From Euborellia annulipes (taxonomy: Eukaryota > Arthropoda > Insecta > Dermaptera > Anisolabididae): DNA of 64,000 nt. Each line of letters opens with the position of its first letter. Positions within the stretch are counted from its first letter, which is position 1. The stretch covers positions 1 to 64,000 of the forward strand of contig JAKCPI010002588.1 in NCBI GenBank assembly GCA_023213315.1, in the 5' to 3' direction. Position numbers and translations under genes: made by a program. Shown here piece by piece: positions 26,001-35,830 of the stretch. Under the pieces are notes generated by a model that did not search any database, was not told where the DNA came from, and was given only the letters and a program-made list of their open reading frames with translations.

Positions 26001-29000
26001 AGATATTTTATTTACATCAGTAAAGTACTAGTACAGGTAAAGTACTGGTGTGACTTTATTTAAAAGTTTATTTTCTCACCTCAGAGGGTGCCTAATACTT
26101 AAATATACAATTTCAACCTAGCTCAATTTCTTAATGCTTTAAATTGAACACAGAGAGACCAATTTGCGGGGCCCACTTTTTTGGAGACCTCAAAACGTGC
26201 ATTTCCGTCAAGATCTCGACACCGAATATTTGTCTTGAATTCAATACTTTCACGCTTTATATATACATATATAAGAAAGAGAAAGTAAAAGACTAAATTT
26301 ATATTTATTTCTTAATGAATGTTCAATGAACAAAAGAATATTTAAAGTTAATTTCACAAATTTATTGAAATCTATTGTAAGTGAAAAGTAAAAGTTTCAA
26401 AAAAAAAATCACAAGTGTGGTTTCCATTTCACTTGCAATTAATATTTTTACGAATTTCAAGATATCTTCTTTATATATTTATTTATTTAAATATCTAAGT
26501 GCCTCGCCCTCTGAATAATCTTTTTTTAAGGCCTTTCTTATTCAAATTAATTGGTAGTCAATAAAATTTTGCCTATGATATATAGCTGTCACCATGGGCG
26601 TAACTAGGGGGTGCCGGGGAAGCCCCCCCCCCAGAAGGCTTGTGGAACCTCCCCCAGAAAGCTCCCTGCCCAAGAAAAATCTAGTTACGCCCATGGTTGT
26701 CACATTTGAGCTGAGATGATATACAAAATGTTGGCTCATACAAATACAAACAAACAACATCGCGAATTTCGAAACCTCGTGAGTGACCCAATAATATTTT
26801 CTAAATTTTCCTATAATCCCCCCCTTAACTTAATGGAGATGTATGAACATTTTGTTTGTTAATGAGCATACATTTATATTTTTTTTTTTTTTGTGTGTGA
26901 TTTTGTTTGTATTTGTATAGTTTTGTTTAGACCTAACCACCGAGGACTGGTGCCTCTAAACAGGACGTTAATAAATTTATAGTCTGGGATTTTTTTCCCT
27001 ATGTGACTCTATTTAGATTTATTTTTTCTAATTAAATATTTTATTAATTATTAATATCAATGGGGCTACTGAGGGCGAAGTCTAAAACATCAGATAGAGA
27101 AAAGAAAGTAGAAGTCTTTGAATCCAAAGCGCTCGGCTAAGATTAAAGATTACATAAGTATACCAACCTAAAAGAGTTCAATGAACAGCAAACACTCAGC
27201 CTTGCCGAATAGAATGATTAGGCTTCTTTTTATTATATAGCAACAATAATAGAAATAATTGCAAATTCATTTTTTAATTACTAAATATACCCCCCTCCAT
27301 TCACTTTCTTTTTGATCATAGGGTTACATTCGTATATGTTAATTTGTATCTTCAAAACATATATTATGCATATTAGTTCGGGAAAAGTAGGTCAAAAATG
27401 CCTTGAAATGAAAAAAAAAATTCCCGAAGAATTGAAACTTGGCACAGTTATTCAGTTAAGTATGTTAAACAATTACTGTTGATGGAGGGTGAATTTAAGA
27501 AGAGGGGTTAAACTTCTTTTTTTTAATTTTTTGCAATTGTCTAGGCGCTTTGAGACTTAAAATTGATAGTTTAAAATAAATGTAAAAATATATTTTAGAC
27601 AAAAAAATCATAATTTCTTTTAGATGACTAGTTTTTAAAACTCAATTTTTTCTCTGAGGGGCGGTCGCCCCACCGCCCCCCCCCCCTCCACCCCCCCCCC
27701 CATGGCGGGAACCAACCCCCACACCAAAAACCCCCCCCCCCCTTTGGTGGGGGGTGTTTATATAAAAAATCAAAAATCTGTGTGTTTTTTTTGTGTGGTT
27801 TTTTATAAAAAAACCCCCAATAGAGAAGATTATTTTTTTTTTTTTCTAAAAGGAAAGTTAGTGGTTAATTAAATTCAATGAGTGATATAGTTATCATCAA
27901 GAGTCAAAAATTGCCAATTAACAAAAAAAACGTTTCTGTAAATTTTCATTTTTGTAACATCAAATAAATTTTTTACAATCAAATTTACGCCAAAAAGTTT
28001 CGAAATAAATCTTATAGAGCATATGATTCTCCTTCAATTAAGTATAAAAATATTAAATTCGATTAAGTATATTGTCGATTATATAATTAAAGTCGTATTC
28101 CAAAGATCAGTGTTGATCTTGAGGAGGCCCCCATTCTCAAAATTTTTATTCCTTGATGTTGAATTAATACAAATTGTCCTTCTCTCAGCTTTTTTTTTTG
28201 AGTTTTGGTCAAAGACCACATTATATAAAAAGGATAAGTGAAAAGATTTTCTAAAAGATAGAATCTAATAAATTCTTCATGATCTTAACAACAAGCCTTT
28301 AAAGAAAATATTAGCTTGATTTTTATCTCTCTTGTAAAAGATTGTGTGAACGATATCTTATTTTATTATTCCTAGCTCTACGGGATTTCTGCCCTATAAA
28401 TTTAAACTTTATTTAAAATAAAGGGTCGGACTAAGCCGAGCGCACAACTTTGCCCACCCACTATTTAAGAAAAAAATATCCCCCCCCCCCTAGAGCCCCC
28501 CTAATGATCCGATGTTATACATATTATATATCATTTTACTCGGGAGGAAGTCTAGTTTGTGAATATATAAAAAAAATTATAGGTTATGTAAGAAAAAAAT
28601 ATTTGTTCCCCCCTCCAAACCCCCTCCCCCCTAATGGTCCGATGTTTACCAAAAGCTTTTCAGTTCTTGGCCTCTACCCCTAGTTTATGGGTGCAAAATT
28701 TCAAAACAATTGAACAAATAGTTTTTGAGTTTTCGATGACGAAAAAAATTACCACAGACACACAGACATCATTCCAAAAAGTACTTAAATGGATTCAGGG
28801 GACCTCAAAGGATTTTTTTTTAAGATTTTTACATTAACTTTACCTGCCCAACCTACGGTTGATGAGCAAAGTTAAAAATTTATATAGTTCTAATTTTTTT
28901 TTAGCAGAGTTTATAGAAGTCAGAAAGTGTAAAATTTTTAATAAATTTGAATTTTTTAAAAACATATGAAACTAATTAATCTAATAATATTCATAGAGCA

Positions 29001-32000
29001 AATAATAGGAATTATTGATTTTTTTTTTTATTTAATTTCCTAGTCAACATGTGAAAGTGTATCTAATTTCACTGATACTTTGTTGGTCGGTATAAACATT
29101 TTATAATTATACATACAAAAGAGAAAGAAAGTAAAGAAGCGAAAAAAATTGTGGGAAAAATATTATTCATTTCAAATTCTAAATTAGTAGAAGTATTTAT
29201 TGAAAATAAATGGTATCAAATATAGATCGAATTCACATCTAGAAATCGTTGCATAATCAGAAGTTCTATGATGAGTCACGAGAGGTCATGGGAACAAAAG
29301 AAATTCTAACAAAGAATTGATTCATGTTACAAATACCCTAATTCAAACTCATTAAAACAAAAGAAAAATCAAAAACCTGAAACTCTTCATACAAGAGAAA
29401 TTCTAATTGGCGTCCCTATCCAAAGAACTACTGCTGAGCTGACAAGGGAAAATAATTTCTATTCATCGGACAAAATTTCTATTTTGATTTGTTTACAACA
29501 CATTTATCCTAACTGTAAAAATATTATTAAATTTTATATAATTATTTGCTAATTATAGTGTATTTGAAATAATTCCTTTTACCCAATTGCTGGGATCAAT
29601 CAACTGCTTTCAGTTCGTTCATTTAGGATTGGCATCTCAAGAAGAACCAATATTTAAATATCAAATATTTATTCATTAAAAAGTCAATTTATATAAAACC
29701 TATATATTAAATTTATAAAAAAAAGTCCACTTTAAACTTAATTAAAAATTTTGTAATAGAATTTTTTAAATCAATATTCAAAGAAAAGGAGATGACCAGC
29801 TGTATGATTTAACCAGTTATTAGATTGAAAGGTGAGAAACGAAATAAAACACCTGTTCACTCCAATTCAAGCCTTTATTTATAATAAAGTCGACGTTTCG
29901 ATCGCTTTTTATATAATTATATAAAATAAAATCGTTTTAAACAGTCGATTTTATATCTAACCTCAATTAAATAGGAAAGGAATGAAAATAATTTTATTTA
30001 TTTATTTACCTTTAATCGATAATTCATGAGTTTCTTCGTTATTTGGAATTCAAATTAATAGCAAAAGCTGATCAGTATTAGTCACTTGAATAAATTTATT
30101 AATATAAATCGAATAGCACTTACGTCAGGAATTCTAATTCTGACAGTAACAATGGAAAGAAAAAGTGTAGTTTGAATATTGACTGTTGAGAGCGCTGCGT
30201 ACGCAACAATATAAAAGACAATTCAATTCAAAATAAAGAGATGCCTTTGTGCTGGGGGTTTTGGCAACAGAGAAGAGCAATAGTCACAACAATCAATAAG
30301 ATTAAGCGATGCCAAACGCGGCGAATGCTCGGGATTGGTGACCCCGAGGAACTCCGATAGCCATAGATAATATCCCCTAAATGGCCCCATAGCCGAAAAG
30401 GTTTAAAAAACCATGATCTATGGCTCAGAAGTTTCACACCTGTTGAAATTTATTTCAATTGATTGGATTGGATACCAATCAATTGAAATATTTAGGGAGA
30501 GGGTCTAAATGGCCTCAGGTAGCGAAAGACAAAATTTAGAAAAAATAAATAAATAAGAGATGCTCTAGCACAGATGGTAGAGTTGTTGCCAACAAAAAAG
30601 ACATTAAATTAAAAAAAAAATAAATAAATAAATAAAGATTAAAGCCGGTGAAGGAGGGGGGGGGGGGGGGAGGCAACTGAAACAGTAGGAGTAACAGCCA
30701 CTAAGATTCTTAGCATTGCTAAAGCACGACTGAAACCTTGGATAGGTGGCCCCCAGAAACAAGCATGTGGTAGTCATCGGTATAATAATAAAATATGTAA
30801 ATAAAGACTATAACGCTAAATAGCCGCAAAGGGTAGAAGTACCCACCAAGTGAATAAATAAAAGAGATTAAAATTTATTTAAATTATATTGGATTCCAAT
30901 TAATTTAGATAAATATTAATATGAACGGCCTCTGATGCCGAACAAAACTTTTAAAAAAATTTCTAAATGGTTTTAATTGAATGAATATAATTTACTAGGT
31001 ATAATCGATTAAAAAATATTTTTTGTTTTTCTAAACTTTATTTTTGTCATTATAATTAAATATAGATTTATTTACAAATCAATGTCTTAAAATGTTTCTA
31101 CTAAATAAATCAGACAGGGTCTGTCCCAGGTACAAATTAAGAAGTGAAAAAAAGAGTTCGATTCAGGAAATGTTTTAATCAATATCTTGACAAAAATGAA
31201 TACGTAGGTGAGAATTTTTTTAAGAAAAGATGAGAAATTGATGGTCAATGAGACAAGTTTATATATAGTTTTCTACTGATTATTTAATAAAAAAAAAAAA
31301 AGAACTGGGACAAATTACAGGATCGAAAAAATTTTTTTTTTCAATTTTCTATCTGCAGGCAGTATAAAAAAAAAAGTATAAATAAAGTGTTTGTTATTCA
31401 TAAGAGTTTACTCAAAAGTTCAATGCCAATTTTAATAATCAAAATATTCAACTAAGATACCGGTAGATATTATATAATATGATAATAAGAGAAGACTATG
31501 TTAGAGAAATAAAAATTTAAATTCAGCAAAAGCGACAGTCATCAAAGATACCATTGTTTATATTTGTGCAAGTGATTGTATATTAATCGTTTCACATATC
31601 TATAATTTAAGTCTTCAAATTCTATTAGAAAATAATAAAAAAAAAAACATTTTATTGAAAAAAATACAGATAGGCCTAATTGCATTTGTTCAAAATAATA
31701 TATATATATAGCTATATATATATATTTGAGGTCTTAATAATAGTATAGTAATAGATAGGAGCAAAAAATGCCTATAAATTAAAATTAAAAAAAAAAAGAT
31801 TATTTTATTTTATCTAAGTTTAAAGTTCATTTAAGCTGGGTTTAGAACAACAACTCACTATTTCAAAAACAACTCACTGTTATCTAATTTTATTTTGAAC
31901 ATTAAAAAATATATTACCATGATATTGTTTTAAATTTTTTGTTGAGAATAAAAAGAATAATAAATGTTGACAATAATTTTTTGTTTAAAGATGGTTTAAT

Positions 32001-34349
32001 AAAAGACAATCATGGATAATTAAGATTCAAAGCCTTGCCTCCCCGAGAAGGAATTTTGCATTGTTTAGAACTGAACCTCAATATTATAACAGTTTTAATG
32101 ACAGTCAGTGCATGCCTAATGAGCTAGGTAAAAATGTACAAAAATTTTAAGCAAACAAAAGCGGAGACATATTTATTGAATAACTTTGAGGGTTGTTAAG
32201 GAAGGCATCGAGTTAAAAAGAATTGGCTACCAATCTATTGAAATAAATAGGGACGGGGTCTAAATGGGCTAAGATGTCAAGAAAGACCTTTACCAAAGAA
32301 ACTGTGAAAATATAAGCTAAAAATTAAGATCATTTAGAAATAAAATGTTAATAAGCAATAAAGTTTAATAAAAGTGAGCTGTGGATTAATTTCAATCATC
32401 TCAGTATAGTGAGTCCCAGTAACCCTATCCAACCCTGAACTTTCTACGTTTGATATATTTATTGTTATTGAAAGAATGTGAAAATTTTTGATGGACTTTA
32501 ATGTTTTGCTCCTAGAAAGTGTGAGCAGGTTTTGGAAACTATTGATAGCTGTACATATAGGGTAAAAATGTTTATGGGATATGAGATTAGAGAATAAAAA
32601 AGTCCTCTATTAAAACAAAGGTATAATTTAAAAGTTTTTAATGAAGAGATATCTATATTATAGAATATAAATATTGCCCTCAACTTAAGTGATTAAATAA
32701 ACCATATGCATTAATATAGTTATATATATATATATATATCCATGTATATATATAGTCAACCTAGCTGCAAACCCTGAACAATGACATGAGGGGCAACCAA
32801 CTAGCACCCGAGGATGTTCATAACCGACTCAAATGGCGAAGGCTGTCCATGGCCCAAACAGGAGACCCCGAAAGGGATAAATGTTAGAAAGAAGATATAT
32901 AATCAACCTAAACCAAACATTAACACGATTACACACAACCAACCTTACTCCAGATCTCAGAGTCAAATTCAAACCTTTGAGGCATTCACCAAACAGACCT
33001 GAGAACCAGCAGGACTGCGATCCCGTAAACAACCTTCCTCCATCACTACCTCCTAACTCCCTTCACTCCAAATGGAAAAACGAAACGTCGAATAAATCTC
33101 AACATCCAACGCGACTTAACTCGAGAAAACTTATCTTCGCATATACAGTATATATATAAAATGCCTGGTTACATAGACTAAACTCAAACTAAGAAAAAGA
33201 AGAAGTAGAACAAAGATATTTTATGGAAAAATACAGGGGCAATCGTTTTCGTCATTTAGAAATGTGGCGATAAATCTCCTTCAAATATAAATGCAGTCCT
33301 GTTATGAACAGAAATAGTATTCTTATTTTTTTGCTATTTATAAAACAAATCACACAACTTGAAACCTTTTCATTAAATTTAATAATTAAAAGACTAAATG
33401 AAAAAGTCGATTTCTCATCTTTGACCAAAAAGTGATCTTATAAAAAAAATAAATGAAATATCTCATTTTAAACTTTCTCAATCAATAGATAGGTAAAAAT
33501 AATTTTTGAGGATAGAATAAGAATAATTATGTAAGGTAAATTCTTTGGTCTCAAAATAAATTATTCCACACTAATCAATACTACTTCATATTTGATGAAC
33601 AAAGTGATCCAATAATAAAGAATTTAATGACCAGTAAACGGAGATTATTGGAGACAATATCTAACCTTCGCAAATGAAAAAAATTGTAAATATCCTTTCA
33701 TTATACATTTAAAAAGATAAAATTATCCTCAAAGACAAAATAATTTCCCATTTAAGAATATTTTTTGAAATTTTCCCTAATAAATCAAAACACTTCTTTT
33801 AGAATATATATATATATTTGTATATTTTTAATGAAAATTTAAGTTTAGATGAATGAATTGATTTAATATTAGAAAGAAATCTCAATTCAAAAATAAAATA
33901 AAGTTATTAGAAAAGGAGTGCATTCTAATAAATTTTTTATTTAGATAATTAAAAAAAAAAAAATGAACAAATTTAGGAAATACTTGGATAAACAAAATAA
34001 GAGATAATCTTGATAACATAAATCCTTTAGAAACTAGAACTCGAATGACATTTCAGTTTTTGAATAGATTATATTTATTTAATTTATTCATTAAAAAATA
34101 GTAAATAAAAATATAATGACTAAAAATCCCAAGATATCTTTGTTATTAGGTAAGGTATTTAGGTGTATAAAAAAAATAAAGTCAGCAGATATTTATGAAA
34201 TATACAGGTTTTGAGGTGTTAGTTAATAAATTGAAAATTTTTTTAATATATAATAGTAATTGTTTCTAATAATAAACGAAGGACTTACCATCTTTGGGCA
34301 AACTTCGAATGACATTGACAGCTGCCCGAAATTTCTCCTCGGTTGTCAT
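11039..34349 (-). CDS. ACBD5: acyl-CoA-binding domain protein 5 (peroxisomal ACBD5), 6 exons
   Basis: Exons in gene order: 34289-34349, 17513-17706, 16364-16517, 14529-14695, 12101-12209, 11039-11355. They join in frame (phases 1,0,1,0,1) into 333 codons plus a stop. The start MTTEEKFRAAVNVIRSLPKD and the second exon (FYAFFKQATEGPC, KWDAWRKLGNMPREEAM) form the N-terminal acyl-CoA-binding domain with its usual ligand-contact YxxFKQAT and KWDAW boxes. The middle is Ser/Pro-rich with an acidic patch ending EDEFIDTVE. The last exon has a short coiled-coil-like helix, then a membrane segment (TLAVAILWPIVCQLLFIWL) and a basic tail (KQRGRRR), a tail anchor as in vertebrate ACBD5. In that family the protein binds very-long-chain acyl-CoA on peroxisomes and tethers them to the ER through VAP proteins. 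It is shorter than the human protein. The exon 4 donor is GTCGAG, which is weak, so that boundary is least certain. CFAP157 lies head-to-head 1.9 kb away. Confidence 0.9.
11422..11650. repeat. dispersed repeat, copy B
   Basis: Diverged second copy of the repeat at 10,150-10,397. It lies in the last intron of ACBD5, directly upstream (in gene sense) of the final exon. Confidence 0.55.
12374..12545 (+). mobile_element. tRNA-derived SINE (family S)
   Basis: The head has a box-A-like GTGGCTCAGGGGTAAAGC and a degenerate box B, then the family body: TTTATTTTAATTAGCTACCA, a short inverted ATCAATTGAAA, and the end ...GCCGAAAAGAG. Other copies with the same order are at 19,600-19,740 (minus), 24,010-24,415 (plus, interrupted), 30,420-30,535 and 63,570-63,735 (plus). 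Confidence 0.6.
13098..13610 (+). mobile_element. internally deleted mariner element
   Basis: The ends are inverted repeats (CGAGGGCAGGTCAATAAGTT ... inverse ending CCTGCCCTCG) flanked by TA. Inside, an ATG at 13,269 starts MEKSEFHVLIK, typical of a mariner transposase N-terminus, then the frame jumps to the region coding SPDLAPSDYFLFPNLKK with the third catalytic Asp of the DD34D triad. Further on come SGKRFDSNDEI and YFDALDNSYFLEGIKKLEKR. About two thirds of the transposase is missing and stops are present, so it is dead. Confidence 0.85.
13690..13884. repeat. foldback repeat carrying a tRNA-like sequence in its arms
   Basis: The left arm (13,690-13,751, from AATTTAAATAAGCGAAAAAT) is matched inverted by 13,823-13,884, about 62 bp with almost no mismatch. 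The arms include the 3' half of the tRNA-like unit at 13,712-13,783. TA-rich DNA lies on both sides. Confidence 0.7.
13712..13783 (-). tRNA. tRNA-like sequence, probably a SINE head or tRNA pseudogene
   Basis: On the minus strand 72 nt fold as a tRNA: acceptor GGTACTG with CGGTACC (7 bp, one wobble), D-arm GTCC with GGGC, an anticodon arm with loop GCGTAAA (GTA would mean Tyr, but position 33 is C rather than T), and a T-arm around GTGCGACTC. The box B match is imperfect. A functional tRNA is unlikely. Confidence 0.4.
14529..14570 (-). other. ACBD5: FFAT-like VAP-binding motif in ACBD5
   Basis: The 3' end of exon 4 encodes an acidic run (PEDDDEED) followed by EFIDTVE. The FFAT consensus is EFFDAxE with an acidic flank; here position 3 is I and position 5 is T, both tolerated. 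In mammals ACBD5 uses such a motif to bind VAPB. Inference from the motif only. Confidence 0.6.
15130..15314. repeat. 185-bp near-perfect palindrome (foldback)
   Basis: Two arms of about 87 bp are separated by an 11-nt loop (CATTAAAATAG). The arms run from ACATTTGAATGGGTCG to GTGTGTGTCCTTCAG and back, with only one or two mismatches. It lies in ACBD5 intron 3. The 3' flank (GTAAAATTTATAAGTATGGG) is shared with the large palindrome at 24,444-26,288, so it is probably a foldback transposon remnant. A transcript would form a long hairpin. Confidence 0.75.
15747..16030. mobile_element. hAT-like MITE, target duplication TGGCCAAG
   Basis: 284 bp, ends CAGTGGCGTAGCGA and TCGCTACGCCATTG, flanked by TGGCCAAG at 15,739-15,746 and 16,031-16,038. 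The inside (TTAGCGCCCC, GCTCGGGGCA) is the same family, in opposite orientation, as 24,093-24,342. Confidence 0.85.
16745..16792 (+). ncRNA. hammerhead-ribozyme-like motif (copy 2)
   Basis: CATGAAGATGGTCG, a 6-nt loop, CGACC, GAAAC, GTT. Stem II is GGTCG with CGACC, and CAGC upstream pairs with GCTG after the cleavage triplet. The core reads CATGAAGA, an A inserted against the consensus, so activity is doubtful. The following 45 bp match the arms of the palindrome at 43,543-43,728. Confidence 0.45.
19600..19740 (-). mobile_element. tRNA-derived SINE (family S), minus strand
   Basis: Read inverted: GACCCGTTCGTAGCTCAGAG (box A region), CCAGATTCGCTTGCCG, then the family body ATTAAATTGGCTACCATTC ... 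AATAGGGGTTTAAATGG ... GATGTCGAAAA. Confidence 0.55.
20095..20343. mobile_element. pogo/Tigger-like MITE, diverged
   Basis: It starts CAGTAGTTTAGCGATCATAACGAG and contains TTGCTTAACGAGCGACGTTTCG and GAGAGGGGAAGTCCC, shared with the intact copy at 57,512-57,657. The right end (TTAAGCGAGGTTCC) is degraded. Confidence 0.5.
20911..21740. mobile_element. inverted-repeat element with hammerhead-like motifs at both ends
   Basis: The left arm (GAAACAAGGCAGCCAAA ... TCTGCTTTATTGAATAACAATG ... ACGTTTCGGCCTTCATCAGG, 20,911-21,050) is repeated inverted at 21,590-21,740. Each arm contains CCTGATGAAGG followed by CGAA and ACGT(C/T)GAC, a canonical CUGAUGA core but with a short or poorly paired stem II. A second element is nested in the centre. 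Confidence 0.6.
21141..21494. mobile_element. nested GGTTTCGG-rich element
   Basis: The ends AGGAACCGACCGAA and TTTCGGTCGGACCCTAA are inverted repeats; TATCTA flanks both sides. The interior is built from repeated GGTTTCGGTTACGG / GGCCGAAAC motifs. A fragment of the same family lies at 19,974-20,040. Confidence 0.6.
22346..22480. mobile_element. short palindromic MITE
   Basis: About 50-bp arms: CTATTATACTAGGCTAGCAG then TTTTACTTGTCGAACCATTG, matched inverted by CAACGGTTCGATGAGTAAAA and CTGATAGCCTGGAATAATAG, around a TA-rich centre. Confidence 0.7.
23439..23640. repeat. palindromic repeat with paired hammerhead-like halves
   Basis: The arms run from AATTAAAAGTAAACACTAAG to its inverse AGTTTTAATT at 23,640. 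Each arm holds TTCTGATGATGAAG ... CATCGAAATGTA (plus strand at 23,551-23,585, minus strand at 23,482-23,521), a weak hammerhead-like core. Confidence 0.55.
24010..24415 (+). mobile_element. SINE (family S) interrupted by a hAT MITE
   Basis: The SINE body TTTATTTCAATTGAATTGGC breaks at 24,092 and resumes at 24,343 (CATCATTTGAAATAATAAAT ... TCTAAATGGCCTTAGATCCG). The break is the MITE at 24,093-24,342 with the duplicated TTGGCTAC. The SINE is therefore older than the MITE insertion. Confidence 0.7.
24093..24342. mobile_element. hAT-like MITE, target duplication TTGGCTAC
   Basis: 250 bp, starts CAGTGGCGTAGCCAGG and ends GTTCGCCACTG. TTGGCTAC stands at 24,085-24,092 and 24,343-24,350. Same family as 15,747-16,030. 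Confidence 0.85.
24444..26288. mobile_element. 1.85 kb palindromic foldback element
   Basis: The two arms are inverted copies: TACTTTCTCTTACC at the left end, a GTGTGTGG microsatellite (24,593-24,650, left arm only), the AATCGGCCAAAGAGTACTAG block, AATGGTTGCCCTGGTAACAA, and a terminal hairpin (25,046-25,142 and 25,517-25,615). The unique centre is about 370 bp. Partial copies lie at 776-905, 36,603-36,650, 52,968-53,010, 58,387-58,930 and 62,929-63,045. No transposase frame is visible. Confidence 0.7.
25046..25142. repeat. hairpin repeat (AATCTGGTGTGAC family)
   Basis: A short palindrome: AAAATCTGGTGTGAC ... CACAGTACACAACTT, loop, AAGTTGTGTGCTGTGCG ... GTCACACCAGATTTT. Sister copies are at 25,517-25,610 and 62,929-63,020, with half copies at 50,226-50,255 and 58,900-58,930. 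Confidence 0.7.
26593..26695. mobile_element. hAT-like MITE, 103 bp
   Basis: CATGGGCGTAACTAGGGGG and its inverse ending TAGTTACGCCCATG. Flanks are GCTGTCAC (26,585-26,592) and GTTGTCAC (26,696-26,703), a 7/8 target duplication. The same ends occur at 44,247-44,746. Confidence 0.8.
28419..28876. repeat. dispersed repeat GGGTCGGACTAAGCCGAG, copy A
   Basis: Shares both ends and most of its body with 43,005-43,326: the start GGGTCGGACTAAGCCGAGCG, the middle TTCAAAACAATTGA and CACACAGACATCATTCCAAAA, and the end CCCAACCTACGGTT. This copy has about 180 extra bases rich in C runs near the start. Confidence 0.7.
30420..30535 (+). mobile_element. SINE (family S) fragment
   Basis: TATGGCTCAGAAG, then TTTATTTCAATTGATTGGAT, TACCAATCAATTGAAAT, GGGTCTAAATGGCCTCAGG. 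A second, diverged tail (CCCCTAAATGGCCCCATAGC) is at 30,375-30,400, and another at 30,875-30,945. Confidence 0.5.
32760..32886 (+). pseudogene. C-terminal remnant of a non-LTR retrotransposon (LINE) reverse-transcriptase ORF
   Basis: From about 32,769 the frame reads LQTLNNDMRGNQLAPEDVHN then RLKWRRLSMAQTGDPERDKC and a stop. LINE polymerases of arthropods commonly end with a helix of this kind (LTxEDVxDRxKWRxLxxxxDP). There is an in-frame stop just upstream and no further ORF, so it is a 5'-truncated, dead copy. The rest to about 33,150 is less A+T-rich and may be its 3' UTR. Confidence 0.45.
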
Positions 34350-35136
34350 TTTGTGATTAATTAAATAATGATTATAAAATCAATGGAATACATAAAGAAC
34401 TAAATAAAAAATATTCGTGGTAAAACGGCTGACAAACAAAAAAAGTGACGTGTGCCTAGTAAACAGGCAGAAATACGACTGGCGAGTGTCGAGGTCTTGA
34501 AACAAAAATGACTTTCGCTCTCTGAGCTCTGTGAGCTGGACTACGTAGCGCCGAGATCATTGACAGATAGGGGAAAGTTGATAAGAGCGAGATTCAAATA
34601 AAATATATAAATCCATAAAAAAAAAAAATGTTAAAAATAATAATAATTGTAAGGAATTTTTAATTGTAAAGAATTTATTAATTATTTAGAAAGTGACATC
34701 TAACGGAGAAAAAAAGAACTTGAATTTGCGCAGGAAAATTCTGATTTTTATAAAAAAAATTTTCTAAATTAAAAATTAGACTGATTTTATTGAAATATCT
34801 CTGAAAGATATTAAATAAATTAATCTGTTTAAAAAGAAGAGTTTTATTTGCATTTGCAAGTAGCAAGAGAAGGGAGGCTCCATACTAGGTTTCAGATATA
34901 ATCTAGAAAGAAATCGTTGATCTCTCAAGAGATGCCTGCAGGAGGAATACAAGACCGGTTTCTTAAAAGTATATATGTTTTAGTCCTTACATAAATCAGA
35001 GAAAAAAAAATTATATTATTAAGAAAAGAAGTATATGGAAGTGAGAAAAATTTTATTCAAAAAAGAAAACTGTATTTTTGACCTGAAAAGAGTAAACAGC
35101 AAGACTGCATTAAACCAAACATTTGTTTAGCTCTCT

Positions 35137-35540
35137 GTGATGAGTTCAGATATCACCGGAATGAAAAACTCAGGTGAGGAAATTCTAATTGGATCTTTCG
35201 TGGTTTTTGATGACAGGATTAAAGATGGATTGATGAATTGGGGAAGGGTGTCTGGGGTGCTGTGTGACAGAAGGATAAAGAGCATTGCATATTTAAAAGG
35301 AAAGCTCAGGAAAGAAAGCTGGACCTGGGAGAAATTAGAATGGTGAGATGGGTAACAAAGAAGGGATAGAATAAGGGATGAGAAGATCTGAGGAATGGCA
35401 ACAGCCATTAAAAAAGGAAGAGTAATCTCAGATGGTCTGGCATATAATAACAGAGAGGGACTAGATAAGGGATTTAGGTTGAAAAGGGAAAATACCAAGG
35501 GGAAGGGATTGACAAAAAAGGAGAAAAAATTAGCAAAGGA
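35137..35540 (+). pseudogene. LINE reverse-transcriptase fragment
   Basis: A plus frame at 35,137-35,346 includes DDRIKDGLMNWGRVSGVLCD followed by RRI and LKGKL. This resembles the stretch near the end of LINE polymerases (W...VSGVLCDxRxPxKLKGKxY). The frame then breaks, and 35,395-35,540 continues as a Lys-rich frame. The longer minus-strand frame over the same bases is its antisense shadow. Confidence 0.4.
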
Positions 35541-35830
35541 TAGCACATCGATGTCCCAGAAAGACTGGAGATCCTGGGTTCGATTCTCGGGAGGCATGAG
35601 GCGCAATAAAAATCCGACTAAAAAAAGCCGAGACTGGCACGAATGTTTGCGCTTAAAATCCAATTTATTTAGAGAGCAAGAAATTTATATATATATCAAT
35701 AGTTCCCAAAAATGGAACATTCTCCGTAGCCATCGATACTAAATAATTCAAAAATATATAAATAAATTCAACCCCTAAATGGCCCCTGTAGACGAAATGG
35801 GATTACAAATGGATTCTATCATGTAGTCAA
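35541..35830 (+). mobile_element. tRNA-derived SINE copy
   Basis: A box-B-like GGGTTCGATTCTC at 35,576-35,588 follows TAGCACATCGATGTC (box A region). The end (about 35,770-35,815) has CCCCTAAATGGCCCCTGTAG, the tail shared with family S. Confidence 0.45.

Larger units (their letters stand above)
17707..34288 (-). other. ACBD5: ACBD5 intron 1 (16.6 kb), filled with mobile DNA
   Basis: The other introns of this gene are 0.7-2.3 kb. This one holds SINE copies, a pogo-like MITE, inverted-repeat elements, a 1.85 kb palindrome, several MITEs, a C-rich low-complexity patch at 27,660-27,740 and a LINE remnant at 32,760-32,886. I found no exon for a nested host gene. The stretches 17,720-19,600, 26,704-28,400, 28,880-29,860, 31,000-32,700 and 33,180-34,280 show nothing beyond A+T-rich DNA. 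Confidence 0.6.

Noticed and set aside
27640..27840. C-rich low-complexity patch as a possible regulatory island
   Set aside because: Homopolymer runs of C, A and T typical of degraded MITE ends or poor assembly; no CpG-island character.
32829..33159. Three overlapping frames in less A+T-rich DNA
   Set aside because: They fall in the probable 3' region of a LINE remnant; the only family-like signal is the short C-terminal stretch already annotated.
35127..35663. 178-residue minus frame, the longest of the region
   Set aside because: Antisense to a LINE-like plus frame and a SINE; no conserved motif and ends without splice logic.
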